This document shows, piece after piece, positions 48,276 to 59,089 of a stretch of DNA of 64,000 nucleotides. Source of the DNA: Rhabdophis nuchalis (lineage: Eukaryota; Chordata; Lepidosauria; Squamata; Natricidae); assembly GCA_039707465.1 (NCBI GenBank), contig CM077649.1:16034501-16098500 (forward strand). The letters run 5' to 3'. Both the position numbers and the translations under genes were made by a program. Below the pieces are notes generated by a model. It made no database searches and was not told the DNA's origin. It was given only the letters and a program-made list of their open reading frames with translations. Positions within the stretch are counted from its first letter, which is position 1, and each line of letters starts with the position of its first letter.

Positions 48276-48461
48276 ATCTTTGTTTGGGAACAAAACTTAG
48301 AACAGTTCCAAATGGACCTCTTTCGATATCGTTGCTACTTAGCTAGTCTTCAAGGAGGGGAACTGCCAAACCCAAAAACACTGCTTGCATTTGCAAGTCG
48401 GCCAACTAAAGATGCAATGGGTCGCCTTGGAATCTTTTCAGTGTCCTCCTTTCATGCACTG
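48276..48461 (+). CDS. TIAM1: TIAM1 exon: extension (Ex) subdomain
   Basis: The acceptor is ttttgttgtag before 48276 and the donor is gtgagt at 48462. Its 62 codons (608-669) read [33 protein letters not shown] and [14 protein letters not shown], the alpha-helical extension packing on the PH and coiled coil in TIAM1 family proteins. The exon is in phase 0 at both ends and highly conserved. Confidence 0.95.
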
Positions 48462-48716
48462 GTGAGTTTAACTTGAAGGTTATTTTTTGTTAAACTAGGT
48501 ATCACCTGATATAGAGTGAATGTTGTTGCTATGCAACATCTGGTTTCTGCTTCTGTAGCCATAAAAAGCCAAATGTATTCTTTGTGACAAATGTTCTTCT
48601 CTTTCTCGTCTAAATTCCTGACTAACATAGCTTTACCTTAATAGCTGTTTTTCTTCTGTGTTATAAATTTATAATTCCAAGACTGCACGGATAAGAGGTT
48701 GGGGAAATGGAGAGGA

Positions 48717-49020
48717 TAATACAATAATAATAATACAATAGCAGAGTTGGAAGGGACCTTGTAGGTCTTCTAGTCCAACCCCCTGCATGGGCAGGAACCT
48801 TATACCATTTCAGACAAATGGCTGTCTAACATCTTTTTAAAGACTTCCAGGGTTGGGGCATTCACAACTGCTGGAGGCAAGCTGTTCCAGAGGTTAATTG
48901 TTCTTACTGTTAGGAAATTTCTCCTTAGTTCTAAGTTGCTTCTCTCCTTGGTTAGGAAAGGGAAAACAGTAGTAAAAAAATATCTGCTCCAGTTTAATAG
49001 CTTAATAGATCTAAGTGTCA
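48717..49020 (-). mobile_element. Canonical CR1 LINE 3' fragment
   Basis: The minus-strand frame 49024-48800 encodes KERSNLELRRNFLTVRTINL, WNSLPPAVVNAPTLEVFKK, the CR1 ORF2 C-terminus, followed by the terminal CR1 sequence to 48717. Confidence 0.9.
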
Positions 49021-49127
49021 TCAATCAATGGAAAAAACTCCTGTTGTAGAAAAGAAAAGAACCATTAAAACCAACAGTATAAGCAGCAGCATCAGTACAA
49101 CTCTCATATAGTTATATATGAGAGTTA

Positions 49128-49575
49128 TATGCGAGACTGCCTCCTGCCCCATACATCCCTTAGACCGATACGCTCCCACAGAGAGGGCCCCACAGAGAGG
49201 GCCTTCTCAGGGTGCCGTCGGTTGGACAATGCCGACTGGCGACACCCAGGGGAAGAGCCTTCTCTGTGGTGGGTCCAGCCCTCTGGAATGACCTACCCCC
49301 TGAATTACGTACCATCACCGACCTCCGCTTCTTCCGCCAATGTCTAAAGACATATTTGTTCCAACAAGCCGGCCTAGCCTAACCTCCCATGGGGACTTTT
49401 TAGGAAGTTTTAAATTTGGGTCTTTTAAAATTTGGTTTTAGCATAGGATAGGATTATTTAATAGTTATTTTAAATTATATTTATTGTATTTTGTATGTTT
49501 TTTAAATTTCCTGTGCGCCGCCCTGGGTCCTCTGTGGAGAAGGGCGGGATATAAATTTAAATAAAATTTAAAAAA
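49128..49575 (+). mobile_element. L3-like LINE 3' fragment with a 14-bp internal tandem duplication
   Basis: Starts tatgcgagactgcctcctgc; ccacagagagggcc is duplicated (49176-49189 and 49190-49203), which shifts the frame; ends with ctgtgcgccgccctgggtcc, gggcgggatataaat and an A-rich tail. Confidence 0.88.
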
Positions 49576-49866
49576 TCAAATATAAAAAGTTTTAATTGAC
49601 CTATTGAACTAAGTGGCCTTCTATTGTCTCTGATTTGTTCAAAAAAGGCAATTTATTTATCTAGGACTTACAATGTTCTCTATTAAAAATGACTTACGCG
49701 GCTTACAGTCATTATAGTAATTTGGTTAAAATAGAAATTAGAAACAAATAAAAATTCAAAGGCACAGCAACAACACAACGGTAGTAATCAACAGTACCAT
49801 ACCCATTGCAATCAGAAATTTCCTAGTACCATTTTTCAGCGGCAATTCAACTATCAAAAGCCTTCT

Positions 49867-50174
49867 AGGAGCACCAGATCTTACTTGCCTTCTGGAATAA
49901 TATCAAAAATGGCTGGCTTCTGCAGGAAGGAAGCCACCATAAAGAAGGATCACCTTTTGGATCTTTGTTGATCCTTCTTTGCAGTGGCTTCCCTTCTGTG
50001 GAACATCACCCAGAAAGAAACCAGCCATTGGTGATATTATTCCAGAAGGCAGTTAAGATCTGGTGCTCCTGGAAGTGGAATCAGTCCATCCAGTGAGATG
50101 CAGTTGGGAAGAGTTATTTTGGCTCCCAACGAAAGGCTCTTCCCAACTGCATCTCACTGGATGGACTGATTCCA
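49867..50174. repeat. Two adjacent long inverted repeats
   Basis: First hairpin 49867-50070: arms start aggagcaccagatctta and end taagatctggtgctcct, with about 90 bases of mostly paired arm and a few mismatches. Second hairpin 50076-50174: tggaatcagtccatccagtg and its exact reverse complement, arms about 40 bases. Only 5 bases separate them. No 8-bp flanks of the hAT type were found. Confidence 0.85.
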
Positions 50175-50383
50175 TTTGGACAAGGCAATCTTCAGATTGT
50201 ATAACTTAATCCTCCAATTTAAGATGATAAGCATTTCTTTGATGATGCTGCAGTATTCGTATTGCCTTAAAATACTCTGAAGAGACCCAAATTAAGTTTG
50301 GGTCTTTGAAAATTTTAACTTTTAAAAAAACTGATGCAGTGTTGTTATGGCACATGTGCAATTGCTCTTTTCACAGGTGCAGT

Positions 50384-50649
50384 CAGAGGTGGTATTCAGC
50401 AGGTTCTGACCAGTACTGGAGAACCGGTAGCTCGGAGAACCGGTAAATACCACCTCTGACTGGCGCCACCCCCATCTATTCTCTGCCTCCTGTGTCCCAG
50501 CTGATCGGGAAGGAATGGAGATTTTACAGTATCCTTCCCCTGCCACACTCACAAAGCCACACTCACAAAGCCACGCTCACAAAGCCATACCATGCCCACA
50601 AAGCCACAGGCACAGAACCAGTAGTAAAAAAAAATAAATCCCACCCCTG
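50384..50649. mobile_element. hAT element of the CAGNGGTGG(T/G)(A/T)TTC type, 266 bp
   Basis: Left CAGAGGTGGTATTCAGC, right ataaatcccacccctg. Flanks ggtgcagt (50376-50383) and ggagcagt (50650-50657), one mismatch. Contains a local inverted repeat (cagaggtggtatt and aataccacctctg) and tandem acactcacaaagcc units. Confidence 0.85.
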
Positions 50650-50794
50650 GGAGCAGTGTATGTGAAACCCAATTTTGAGCACATCTCTCTCATCCTACAT
50701 AATTGTTTGTGTAATATGTATGTGAAGCTATGTATTTCTTGGCATTATTGTGAATCTCTTAGTTGAGGATTTTTATTTTTATTTTGGCTGATAG

Positions 50795-50941
50795 GTGGCA
50801 GCTCGCACAGGTGAATCTGGTGTCAGAAGACGAACACAGGTAATGTCAAGATCAGCAAGCAAACGAAGAAGCCGGTTTTCTTCTCTTTGGGGTTTGGACA
50901 CTGCTTCAAAGAAAAAGCAAGGGAGGCCAAGCATTAATCAG
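50795..50941 (+). CDS. TIAM1: TIAM1 exon: basic linker after the Ex subdomain
   Basis: The acceptor is ggctgatag before 50795 and the donor is gtagcc at 50942. The 49 codons (670-718) encode VAARTGESGVRRRTQ followed by an Arg/Ser-rich stretch (SRSASKRRSRFSSLWGLD) and KKKQGRPSINQ. It is a basic linker between the PHn-CC-Ex unit and the Ras-binding domain, with several potential basophilic kinase sites. Phase 0 at both ends. Confidence 0.95.
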
Positions 50942-52403
50942 GTAGCCCAGATGGTTTAATAATTGGAGGCTTTGAAGATGGTCCTTTTGATATTACATTC
51001 TGTTCTTTTCTGTTGGGATGCAGGGCAGATATGAACTATAATATTACACAAAAGTAACATTACAAAATATAAAATACATTATTGTTTTTATTTTGTCTTT
51101 CAACCTTCTCCACAATTTTTAAAACTTTGAATATATGTCTGTTTTCTGTGTCACCAAGATTTATTAGATGGAAATTTGTTGCCCATCAGGCTATTTCCCA
51201 TTCCTGGGTCATGTAATTTTGAAGCTATGATGGTTTCTTCTATGATGGTTCTTTTCCGCAGGAAAAAAGTATGATTAATTATTAGTCAAGTCTCCAAGGT
51301 TTATTAAAAATAAGCTGTATTCTTAGTCAATTCAACTTTCTTAACTTTATATTAAAGCACAAAATGTAACACATTTTCCCATTAGAAAGAGGCGAAGGGG
51401 GAAGAGAGCCTTCAATTCTAAATTTCCAATGGGAAACAAGTTGGAATCTGGGCTTTTGAACTGCGAAATAGCAAGTCCGTATCCTAGCTTTTCTAAGAAG
51501 GGACATGTCATTTTGTAGATACTTTTTCAGACTTCATATTTCATGTGCTGAAAAGCCTGGGTGGGATTAAGCATATGTACGAGCTGCCCCCCCCAATATA
51601 ATTTCATCAATTTACAGATCTAGCATTTTAACACCACAGAAGAATAATCTATTGCAAGTATTGATAAACTTGGTGTCCACACCAGTGGTGGGTTTCTGCA
51701 GGCTCACACCTACTCGTGAGAGCCGGTTGATGAAATTTAGAGAACCGGTGAGAGGGGGTTCCACCGGCATACCTGGAAGTAAATCTGGCCCACCACTGCC
51801 AGTGACCCAACGGAAAGGAAAGGAAGAAAGGAAAGAAAGAAAGAATTTATCATCACAATTGAGTCCAAAATTTTGGTTGCTAAGCAAGAGCGTTGTTAAA
51901 TGAGTTTCACCACTCCCACCCTGTCACATGACTGCCAAGCCACACCCACAAAATAGGCCACACCTACAGAGTAGGTGCTAAAAAAAATTGAAACCCACCA
52001 CTGGTCCACAGAAAGTCTTTTTGGGACCAGAATTAGCTTAAAGATACTACTTTACAAAATAGAGAGAATATTTGGCTACAATTTATAAATGCTGCCTATT
52101 AGCCTCCCTCACTTCTGGCTTGAAAAATGTTTTTCTGTTTCTTGCTTGTAACTCTCATTTTTTCCAAATGGCTGCAGTTTCGAATGAGTACATTTTGTAC
52201 TTCGTTTGAAACGACCAGGTAACCAGTATAATTTAGCTATTTTTGTACTTAGAAACTAATTTTATCCAAGTATAATTGATATGCAAATTTTCCTCCTGAG
52301 CCCTTCTCCATTTCTTCTATCAACATGAAACGTTTCCAGATTTAGCAAGTATTTGCATCATCTTGCTGTATTTAAAATAGCACACTTTCTTTGTGTTTTG
52401 AAG
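50942..52403 (+). other. TIAM1: TIAM1 intron (1.5 kb)
   Basis: GT at 50942, AG at 52402-52403. Outside the hAT element, 50942-51674 and 52012-52403 hold nothing recognised. Confidence 0.85.
51683..52003. mobile_element. hAT element of the CAGTGGTGGGTTTC type, 321 bp, with a mariner-like insert
   Basis: CAGTGGTGGGTTTC and GAAACCCACCACTG are exact inverted repeats. Flanks gtccacac (51675-51682) and gtccacag (52004-52011). The interior 51850-51905 (atcacaattgagtccaaaat, ttgctaagcaagagcgttgt) is the mariner-like sequence seen at 36516-36570. Confidence 0.9.
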
Positions 52404-52478
52404 GTTTTTGGCGAAGGAACTGACTCGGTAAAGAAATCTTTAGAAGGAATATTTGATGACACTGTGCAAGAAAGTAAG
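52404..52478 (+). CDS. TIAM1: TIAM1 75-base exon in the PH-CC-Ex to RBD linker
   Basis: The acceptor is tgttttgaag before 52404 and the donor is gtaaaa at 52479. It encodes 25 residues (719-743): VFGEGTDSVKKSLEGIFDD then TVQESK. It is symmetric (phase 0 both ends), so skipping it would keep the frame. The residues just before the donor differ from the mammalian form as I recall it; the rest is conserved. Confidence 0.94.
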
Positions 52479-53912
52479 GTAAAAAAAAGAAGAAGAATAT
52501 AATTAATTTACATAAAAGGAGTTCAATTAGCTTGTGACCCAGAACCCAGTACAGTGAAGCAGAGCGAAGTAATGTGAAATGAAAATCTGAGTTGAAGGGG
52601 AAGTGAAGAAGAAGCAAAGAGCGAAGCATGATGACGGCTCTGTTCAAAGTCTGTTTGCTAGAGATATACAATACAATACAATAGCAGAGTTGGAAGGGAC
52701 CTTGGAGGTCATCTAGTCCAACTCCCTGCCTAGGCAGGAAGCCCTATACCATTTCAGACAAATGGCTATCCAACATCTTCTTAAAGACTTGCAGTGTTGG
52801 GGCATTCACAACTTCTGGAGGCAAGCTGTTCCACTGATTAATTGTCCTAACTGTCAGGAAATTTCTCCTCAGTTCTAAGTTGCTTCTCTTCTTGATTAGT
52901 TTCCACCCATTGCTTCTTGTTCTGCCCTCAGGTGCCTTGGAGAATAGTTTGACTCCCTCTTCTTTGTGGCAACCCCTGATGCCCACAACAGAACATTCAT
53001 TAATTTTCTATCTGTGCCATTACATGTGACTATGTCTGTTTGTGTCACCAGTAATATACTTTTCTTAAGTAGGAATTGGAAATACTGATTTTTTTCACAG
53101 CTAACATTAAACTTATTTGAACATATAATAATAACATTTCAGAAAATATCAGGTTTATGCTGCCATAAAGTCTAAATATGAATGGAGTATTTTCCATTTC
53201 ATATTGAAGAATCTTCACAGATTTAGTTGATCACCATGTATAGTTTACTGAGATGTCTTTTTTGGTATATACAGTTCTGTTTTACCTTGTTCGTATTGTA
53301 TGTACATAACCGAAACTGGGTTTTGAAACATTATTACTTAGCGCCAGGGGACATATTTTTAATTGAGCAAATGGGATTTAACAGATTGAACCATTTAAAA
53401 CTAATGGGAATTCCATACATCTATCACTTGATAGAAATGGTAACCTCAGGGTCTAGTTTAAACTTAGAAAAGCAGCAAGCATTTGAAACGAATGCCGCAG
53501 TTTGCTACAGGGCATTCATAACTCTAAATCAGCCAATTCCATAGTGAATTTATCACCTTAATTTATTTCTACCGTATTAATACACGAAAATGTTAGCTTT
53601 AACTTCAGGGACGCAACTCCAACATATGCAAGGGATTTAGGAGAAACAGACTTCCCATTGGGAATCCAATGCATGTGTAGAATTGTTCCTTCAAAGTGAG
53701 GTGTCCTTTCCCAAATGTTGGAAAATTGCTAAGAAAACTGACAACTGGAGATTTTTCTATTCAGCATCAGGTGACTAATTTCGCATGTGTAATAAAAACG
53801 CAGTAGATTTTATAATTTAATTCAATAGAAAATAACTCTACCTTAATAAGCTTGTTTTTAATAGAAAACCTGAGTTCCACTTAATCAGAAATATTTTCAT
53901 GGCATTTTTCAG
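52479..53912 (+). other. TIAM1: TIAM1 intron (1.4 kb)
   Basis: GT at 52479, AG at 53911-53912. 52990-53912 holds nothing recognised. Confidence 0.85.
52663..52985 (-). mobile_element. Canonical CR1 LINE 3' fragment
   Basis: The minus-strand frame ends SNLELRRNFLTVRTINQWNS, LPPEVVNAPTLQVFKK, then the CR1 terminus and an (ATTGT)n tail at 52663-52683. Confidence 0.9.
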
Positions 53913-54083
53913 AGAGAAAAAGAAGTAACTCTCACTACTGTCCATCCTCATAATCCCGACTCTGACATCTGGGTTCATGAGTATTTTACACCATCATGGT
54001 ATTGTCTGCCGAACAACCAGTCGGCTTTGACTGTCATCCATCCAGGAGACACAGCAAGAGACATCCTGGAAATGATTTGCAAG
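53913..54083 (+). CDS. TIAM1: TIAM1 exon: start of the Ras-binding domain
   Basis: The acceptor is catttttcag before 53913 and the donor is gtaata at 54084. The 57 codons (744-800) include DIWVHEYFTPSWYCLPNN and ALTVIHPGDTARDILEMICK, the first half of the Raf-like Ras-binding domain that links active Ras to Rac activation. The frame places the split after Lys743 of the previous exon and continues in the exon at 61674. Confidence 0.95.
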
Positions 54084-54480
54084 GTAATACATTATACATA
54101 AATAAATAAAATAGTGTGTGTGTTTGTATGTGTGTGAAATGAGAGTGTGAAACGAGGACTTTATGGAATCGGTATTCAATTGGTAATTCAAATAGTATTA
54201 TTTGAAATGGTAAGTAATTGATTGGTGGTTCCAATTTCAAAGCATTTCCACTACTAAACCAACAGTTCTGTGATTTCCCCCCCCTTATGTGCGAATAAAT
54301 TACACAAAAAAGTAAAGGTGCATTTTCCATATTTGAATGATCCGTTTTTAATAAATTCTGCATGCAAAGCGCACACTTGAAGGTTTTGAGTTTGAAAATC
54401 ATACTGAAATCTGCTTTCCTTCCTGATGTATTATTGGAGGAGTTGGAGAAATGCTTCAGTTTTCATTCATTGTACTACAT

Positions 54481-54616
54481 TAGGGATGTCCAAACTTGGG
54501 AACTTTAAGACTTGTGGACTTCAACTCCCAGAATTCCCCAGCCAGCATAGCTGGGCTGGGGAATTCTGGGAGTTGAAGTCCACAAGTCTTAAAGTTCCCA
54601 AGTTTGGACATCCCTG
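54481..54616. mobile_element. Palindromic hAT MITE (GGATGTCCAAACTT subfamily)
   Basis: TAGGGATGTCCAAACTTGGG to CCCAAGTTTGGACATCCCTG; exact duplication tactacat at 54473-54480 and 54617-54624. Nearly identical to 33285-33419. Confidence 0.93.
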
Positions 54617-54968
54617 TACTACATTATCTTTTCAACTAGCTTTAATGCTATTAAATTCAATGTAATCTGAATTCAGATGATTTAGTGGAGAACATTTCTA
54701 AAGGCCATAAATATTGGAGAAAATAGATGCTCTGATATACTTGCATTTCACAGCTTCCTCTAGTTTACCTCTTTGCATACAGGGAATTACCTTGCTTTAA
54801 ATAAAATGATGAAACCTTGATCATGTCAGAGATTCATACTAATAATGTCTGCACATAGTTCTTGGTTACAATCACTTGTTCAGCAATTTTCTGAAGTTAA
54901 GTTAAGTGCAGAACAAGTGGTGGTTTTGACTAGTTCTCAAAGTTTCAGTTGTCCCAATACCCTTGTGG

Positions 54969-55217
54969 CAGTGGTGGGTTCTTGCCAGTTGGGACCGGTT
55001 TGGCCGAATTGGTAGTTCATGGTCAGCATGGGTCACTGGAACCATCAGTGACCCATGCCTGCCGTGCCCCTGAACTGTTTTTTCCGCCGGCACCATAGGC
55101 ACCGCCCTCTTGTATTTGGCTTCTGCGCATGCGCAGAGCAATTTTCGTTCTACTGTGATGTGTGCGTGGTGTAGCCCTGAGCGAATCGGCAGTAGCAGCT
55201 GCCGGAACCCACTGCTG
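54969..55217. mobile_element. hAT element of the CAGTGGTGGGTTC type, 249 bp
   Basis: CAGTGGTGGGTTCTTGCCAG (left) and gctgccggaacccactgctg (right). Exact duplication ccttgtgg at 54961-54968 and 55218-55225. Confidence 0.92.
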
Positions 55218-55552
55218 CCTTGTGGTCATGTGATCATGATTCAGGTGCTTCAAAACTGGCTCACACAGCGTTTGCACCACTTCAGTGTCACATGTGTCCC
55301 ATTTGTGACCTTCCCTGCCAGTTTCCCAAAACAAAGTCGATGGGGAGAATGGCAGGGAAGGTTTCAAGTTGCTCAGGTAAATCTCCTCCACTACTGCATC
55401 CTCCCTCAGCCCCTCTTTGCTCATGCACCCACCTTGGCCACCTGTGCACTCCTATGCACCTTCCTTGAACTTCATTATGCTTGCACTGGACTTCCCCTAC
55501 CTCAGCAACCCCTTCTACATCTGGCATTAGCATTCGAAGCTCTGCCACACTC

Positions 55553-55965
55553 ATTTTATTTTTTATTTTTATTAAGTTTATACCCCACCCTTCTCCTAAA
55601 AAAGGACCCAGGGCGGCGCACAGGCATCATTAAAATCATACAAAAATACAAAATTGTTAAAAACTAATTAAATATTCCCTGTGCTAAAATAATAAAACTC
55701 TAAAATTTAAAAATTATCTCTATAAAGTCAGAACGGGGGATTATGCTAGGCCGGCTTGATGAAATAAATGAGTTTTAAGACGTTGGCGGAAAAGGCGGAG
55801 GTCCACGATGGTGCGTAGATCGGTGGGCAGGTCGTTCCACAGGGCAGGGCCCGCCACAGAGAAGGCTCTTCCCCTGGGCACCGCCAACCGGCATTGCCCG
55901 GCCGACGGTAGCCTGAGAAGGCCCTCTCTGTGGGAGTGGATCGGTCGAAGGGATGTATGCCGTGT
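55553..55965 (-). mobile_element. L3-like LINE 3' fragment
   Basis: The minus-strand frame (56052-55741) includes TSLRPIHSHREGLLRLPSAG, RLAVPRGRAFSVAGPALW and NDLPTDLRTIVDLRLF, ending HQAGLA. 3' UTR and (ATTTT)n-like tail at 55553-55740. Truncated near 55965. Confidence 0.88.
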
Positions 55966-56039
55966 TTCTCCCACACCTTTCTCCTCAATTGTGCACCCTC
56001 TCAATCCTTCTTCCACCTGGCAGCAGCTGGGACTTGCTG

Positions 56040-56290
56040 TCAGCTTTCCCACTGACTTTGATTGTTGGAAGCAAGCAGGAAGTTACAATGATCCACGACC
56101 CTTGCTTAATGATGACAATGAGGATTGTAGGGATTATTTTTTCATGTAGATACTAAATAATATTATATTTGAAAATGATGAACAAAAATCTCCATAATCC
56201 ATTAGTGGCTCTGTTCATACAAAACAAAGCAGAATTCAGAAATCTGCTTGCACTTTTGGTACCCAACGACAAAAAGGTTAGCCATCACTG
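56040..56290. mobile_element. Mariner-like segment and isolated hAT right end
   Basis: gctttcccactgactttgat and ggaagcaagcaggaagttac (56044-56085) match mariner-like repeats here; cgacaaaaaggttagccatcactg (56267-56290) is the right end of the CAGTGATGGTTAACCTTTTT hAT type whose left end is at 23538. A matching left end close by was not found. Confidence 0.5.
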
Positions 56291-56463
56291 ATATATACAG
56301 ATGTGAATATAGATCTTGGCAGGCAGGTTTTTAGTTGTTCAACTTTCCTAATACTGTCCCTTCACATTAACAATTTATTCTCTAGCTTTGTCCTTAGGAT
56401 ATTTCTGCTTGTAGAATTCAAGATTTATGTAATGGAATACTCGCTATTTGTAAATTGATAGCA

Positions 56464-56506
56464 TAAACAAACAAACAAACAAACAAACACATACATACAT
56501 ACATAC
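56464..56506 (+). repeat. (AAAC)n followed by (ATAC)n
   Basis: Six aaac units directly joined to four or five cata units. Confidence 0.95.
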
Positions 56507-57056
56507 TTCTGGAAGTAAATTGAGAGAGAGGGAGAGAGACACGATTTGCTGTAATGCAACAAATTGAACTAACAATTTGTTTTCCAAATCAAATCTTTAC
56601 ACTTGAGAAAAGAATAATTAAAAAATGATGCACATTGTAATTTACAAAGTATAGGAGGAATGGATGTATAGTTATAATTTAGAAATCATCACCATTGTTA
56701 TCCATGGTGTTCATCCCCAATAACACGAACTAACCAAGTAAACTGAAGTACTAAAACCTATGTACATGAAATTTTGTATTCTCTATATTCAAATTATATC
56801 TCAAGGGAGATTTGCATACATTGTGTAAAAAGGTTCTAATTTAGTTATATATCATTTAGCAATATCGATTCTGTAGATCGATATTCTTGAAGAAAAATGT
56901 TCTATTAACACTTATTATTTATCAAAATAAAGTGATATTTTTAAAAGATACACAATAGAAAGCATTAACAGTGATCTTAGCAATAATTTTTATTTTTAGA
57001 ACTTTTGTATAAATAGTAATTTCATATAGATAGTAATTTTTATAGATAGCATAGGT

Positions 57057-57182
57057 CAGGGGTCTGCAAAGTTGTCTCTTTTAAGACTGGTGGACTTCAA
57101 CTCCCAGAATTCCTCAGCTGGCTGAGGAATTCTGGGAGTTGAAGTCCACCAGTCTTAAAAGAGACAACTTTGCAGACCCCTG
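57057..57182. mobile_element. Palindromic hAT MITE (GGTCTGCAAAG subfamily)
   Basis: CAGGGGTCTGCAAAGTTGTC to GACAACTTTGCAGACCCCTG, centre ctcagctggctgag. Flanks gcataggt (57049-57056) and gcatagga (57183-57190), one mismatch. Confidence 0.92.
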
Positions 57183-57749
57183 GCATAGGAAGAACATGAG
57201 AAGTATTTTCTCTTTTGTTTATAATATGTGAAACCTAAGCGTATACTTTTTTTGACACCAATGTTAAATTGCTTTAAATGAATTCACTTTGACTAAACTA
57301 GTTTGTGATTCACGCTATGTGTCTGTCTCTTTCTTTCTGAATTATCTACGTATGAAAATGCTGATGGTTCTGTCTGCCTTGTAACATCTACTAATGAATC
57401 TTTCTCTTCTATCTCTTGCATTCAGCTCATTCTTTTTCCTTTAATTCTCTGAACCACATCATTTCACATCAGTTTGCCATCTGCCATCTGAGAATCAGTC
57501 GAGTTCTGGTATAGTAAACATTTCACGCTCTACAGTTCATATAGCTTCTTCATGCTCTAGATGTTGTAAAGACTCCCTATATTGTAATTTTCACCTGGTT
57601 CACGGGAACTAAAGATGAAAATTCTAACCTTTGCTAAATATTCAGGAGTGCAATTACCGCTAGCCGTAAATATGCTTTGATTTTGATGTTATGTATTATT
57701 CATTCATGTATCAAAAGGAGCCCCAGTATCTCAATTTAACACCATGTAG

Positions 57750-58339
57750 TCTATATATATATAGCTGTGTGTTCCAGCATAACTCTGGAACACCTTGAGC
57801 AATTTCAACCAAACTTGGTACACAGATGACTTACTCTCTGGAAACAAATACTGTGGGGGTAAGACACCTCTAACACCCCTCGGAGTGTGTGTTCGGCCTA
57901 GGTTAGTCTCTACCTTTAGGGTTTGGGATTATTAGTTTTAATTAATGGGAATTTTAGTGCAGGGACAATTGAATTGAGTTTAATTTGGTTTTTAACTTAG
58001 TGTATTTATTGTATATGTATTTTATGCGTTTTAATTTTTTCCCTGTACACCGCTCCGAGTCCCCGTCGGGAGAGGACGTGGTTTATAAAAATAAAATTAT
58101 TATTATTATAAAAAAAAAATTATAAGATATAGCCTGTTGTGCCTTAAATGGCTTCTACTGTACTGCCGTAAAATGGCTACTACTGTACAGCGCAGTGGAG
58201 TTGTCAGTAATGATTCACGGTACTCCACAAGGGGGCTCCCTCTGGTAAGGGGGAAAATTCAAGATTAGAAATTACGTTTGTTCTGCACATTTCCCCCCTC
58301 TAAATAAATACCTGGGCAATGCTGGTGTATATCAACTAG
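57750..58339 (+). mobile_element. Helitron-like element with a nested L3 3' end
   Basis: Starts TCTATATATATATAGCTGTG and ends ggtgtatatcaaCTAG followed by T, the 5' TC and 3' CTRR-T signature of Helitrons. The base before TC is G rather than A. An L3 fragment (57895-58125) interrupts it. No Rep/helicase coding, so non-autonomous. Confidence 0.6.
57895..58125 (+). mobile_element. L3-like LINE 3' UTR nested in the Helitron-like element
   Basis: gttagtctctacctttaggg, tgtacaccgctccgagtccc and gtcgggagaggacgtggttt, then aaaataaaattattattatt tail. Confidence 0.85.
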
Positions 58340-58727
58340 TTTTATATAAAAAGGACTCCACTCCTACCATTTCCAAGAAGACATGGAACAGATTACTGTC
58401 TAAAATTGCACCTACCCGTATTCAGTACACAGAATAGATAGCTAAATGGATCTGTTACTCTGATCTGATTTTCATGTCATAGTGTAACTTGTTTGGACAT
58501 GGCTTATTGCCTTGTGAGAGCCAAGCTGATTGTAGTATTCTGTAGATGAGAATTAAACAAATCATGAGTTTAGCTTAATGTGTGAATTCAATCATTGGAA
58601 AGCAGTTTGATCCTATTCAAGTAACCACTAATAAATAATGTATTGTTTCACAATTAAAAAAGACTATTCTATGTTAACAGTATCAGTCCTAAAGTTTGAA
58701 GTCCTGGGGAAAAGAAATACCTTAACG

Positions 58728-59089
58728 CAGTGTTTTTCAACCTTTTTTGTGCAAAGGCACACTTTTTTCATGAAAAAAATCACGAGGCACACCACCACCA
58801 TTAGAAAATGTTAAAAAAATTTAACTCTGTGCCTATATCGACTATATATAAAGTAATTCTCTTGAATAGGAATCAAATAAACACAAATAAATTATTTTAT
58901 AATTACTTTATTGTGAAATAATAAAGTATTTTATAATTGTTCATATTTCTGTTTACTTACTCAGTGCGAAACCTGGGCCTGTTTGGCTGAACACAAAGCT
59001 GATATTCTGGCAGGAATTTTTCCCACGGCACACCAGACAATATCTCACGGCACACTAGTGTGCCACTGCACAGTGGTTGAAAAACGCTG
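58728..59089. mobile_element. hAT element of the CAGTGTTTTTCAACC type, 362 bp
   Basis: Left CAGTGTTTTTCAACCTTTTT, right gtggttgaaaaacgctg. Exact duplication ccttaacg at 58720-58727 and 59090-59097. Interior has caaaggcacac and mirrored cggcacac motifs. Confidence 0.94.

Larger units (their letters stand above)
48462..50794 (+). other. TIAM1: TIAM1 intron (2.3 kb)
   Basis: GT at 48462, AG at 50793-50794. 49576-49866 looks like an old minus-strand retroposon 3' region (ggcttacagtcattatagta) but cannot be assigned; 50175-50375 holds nothing recognised. Confidence 0.85.

Noticed and set aside
55110..55667. 185-codon + strand frame and a 133-codon minus frame overlapping it
   Set aside because: They span the end of a hAT element, unique intron and the start of an L3 3' UTR; no domain resemblance, and frames on both strands are open by chance.
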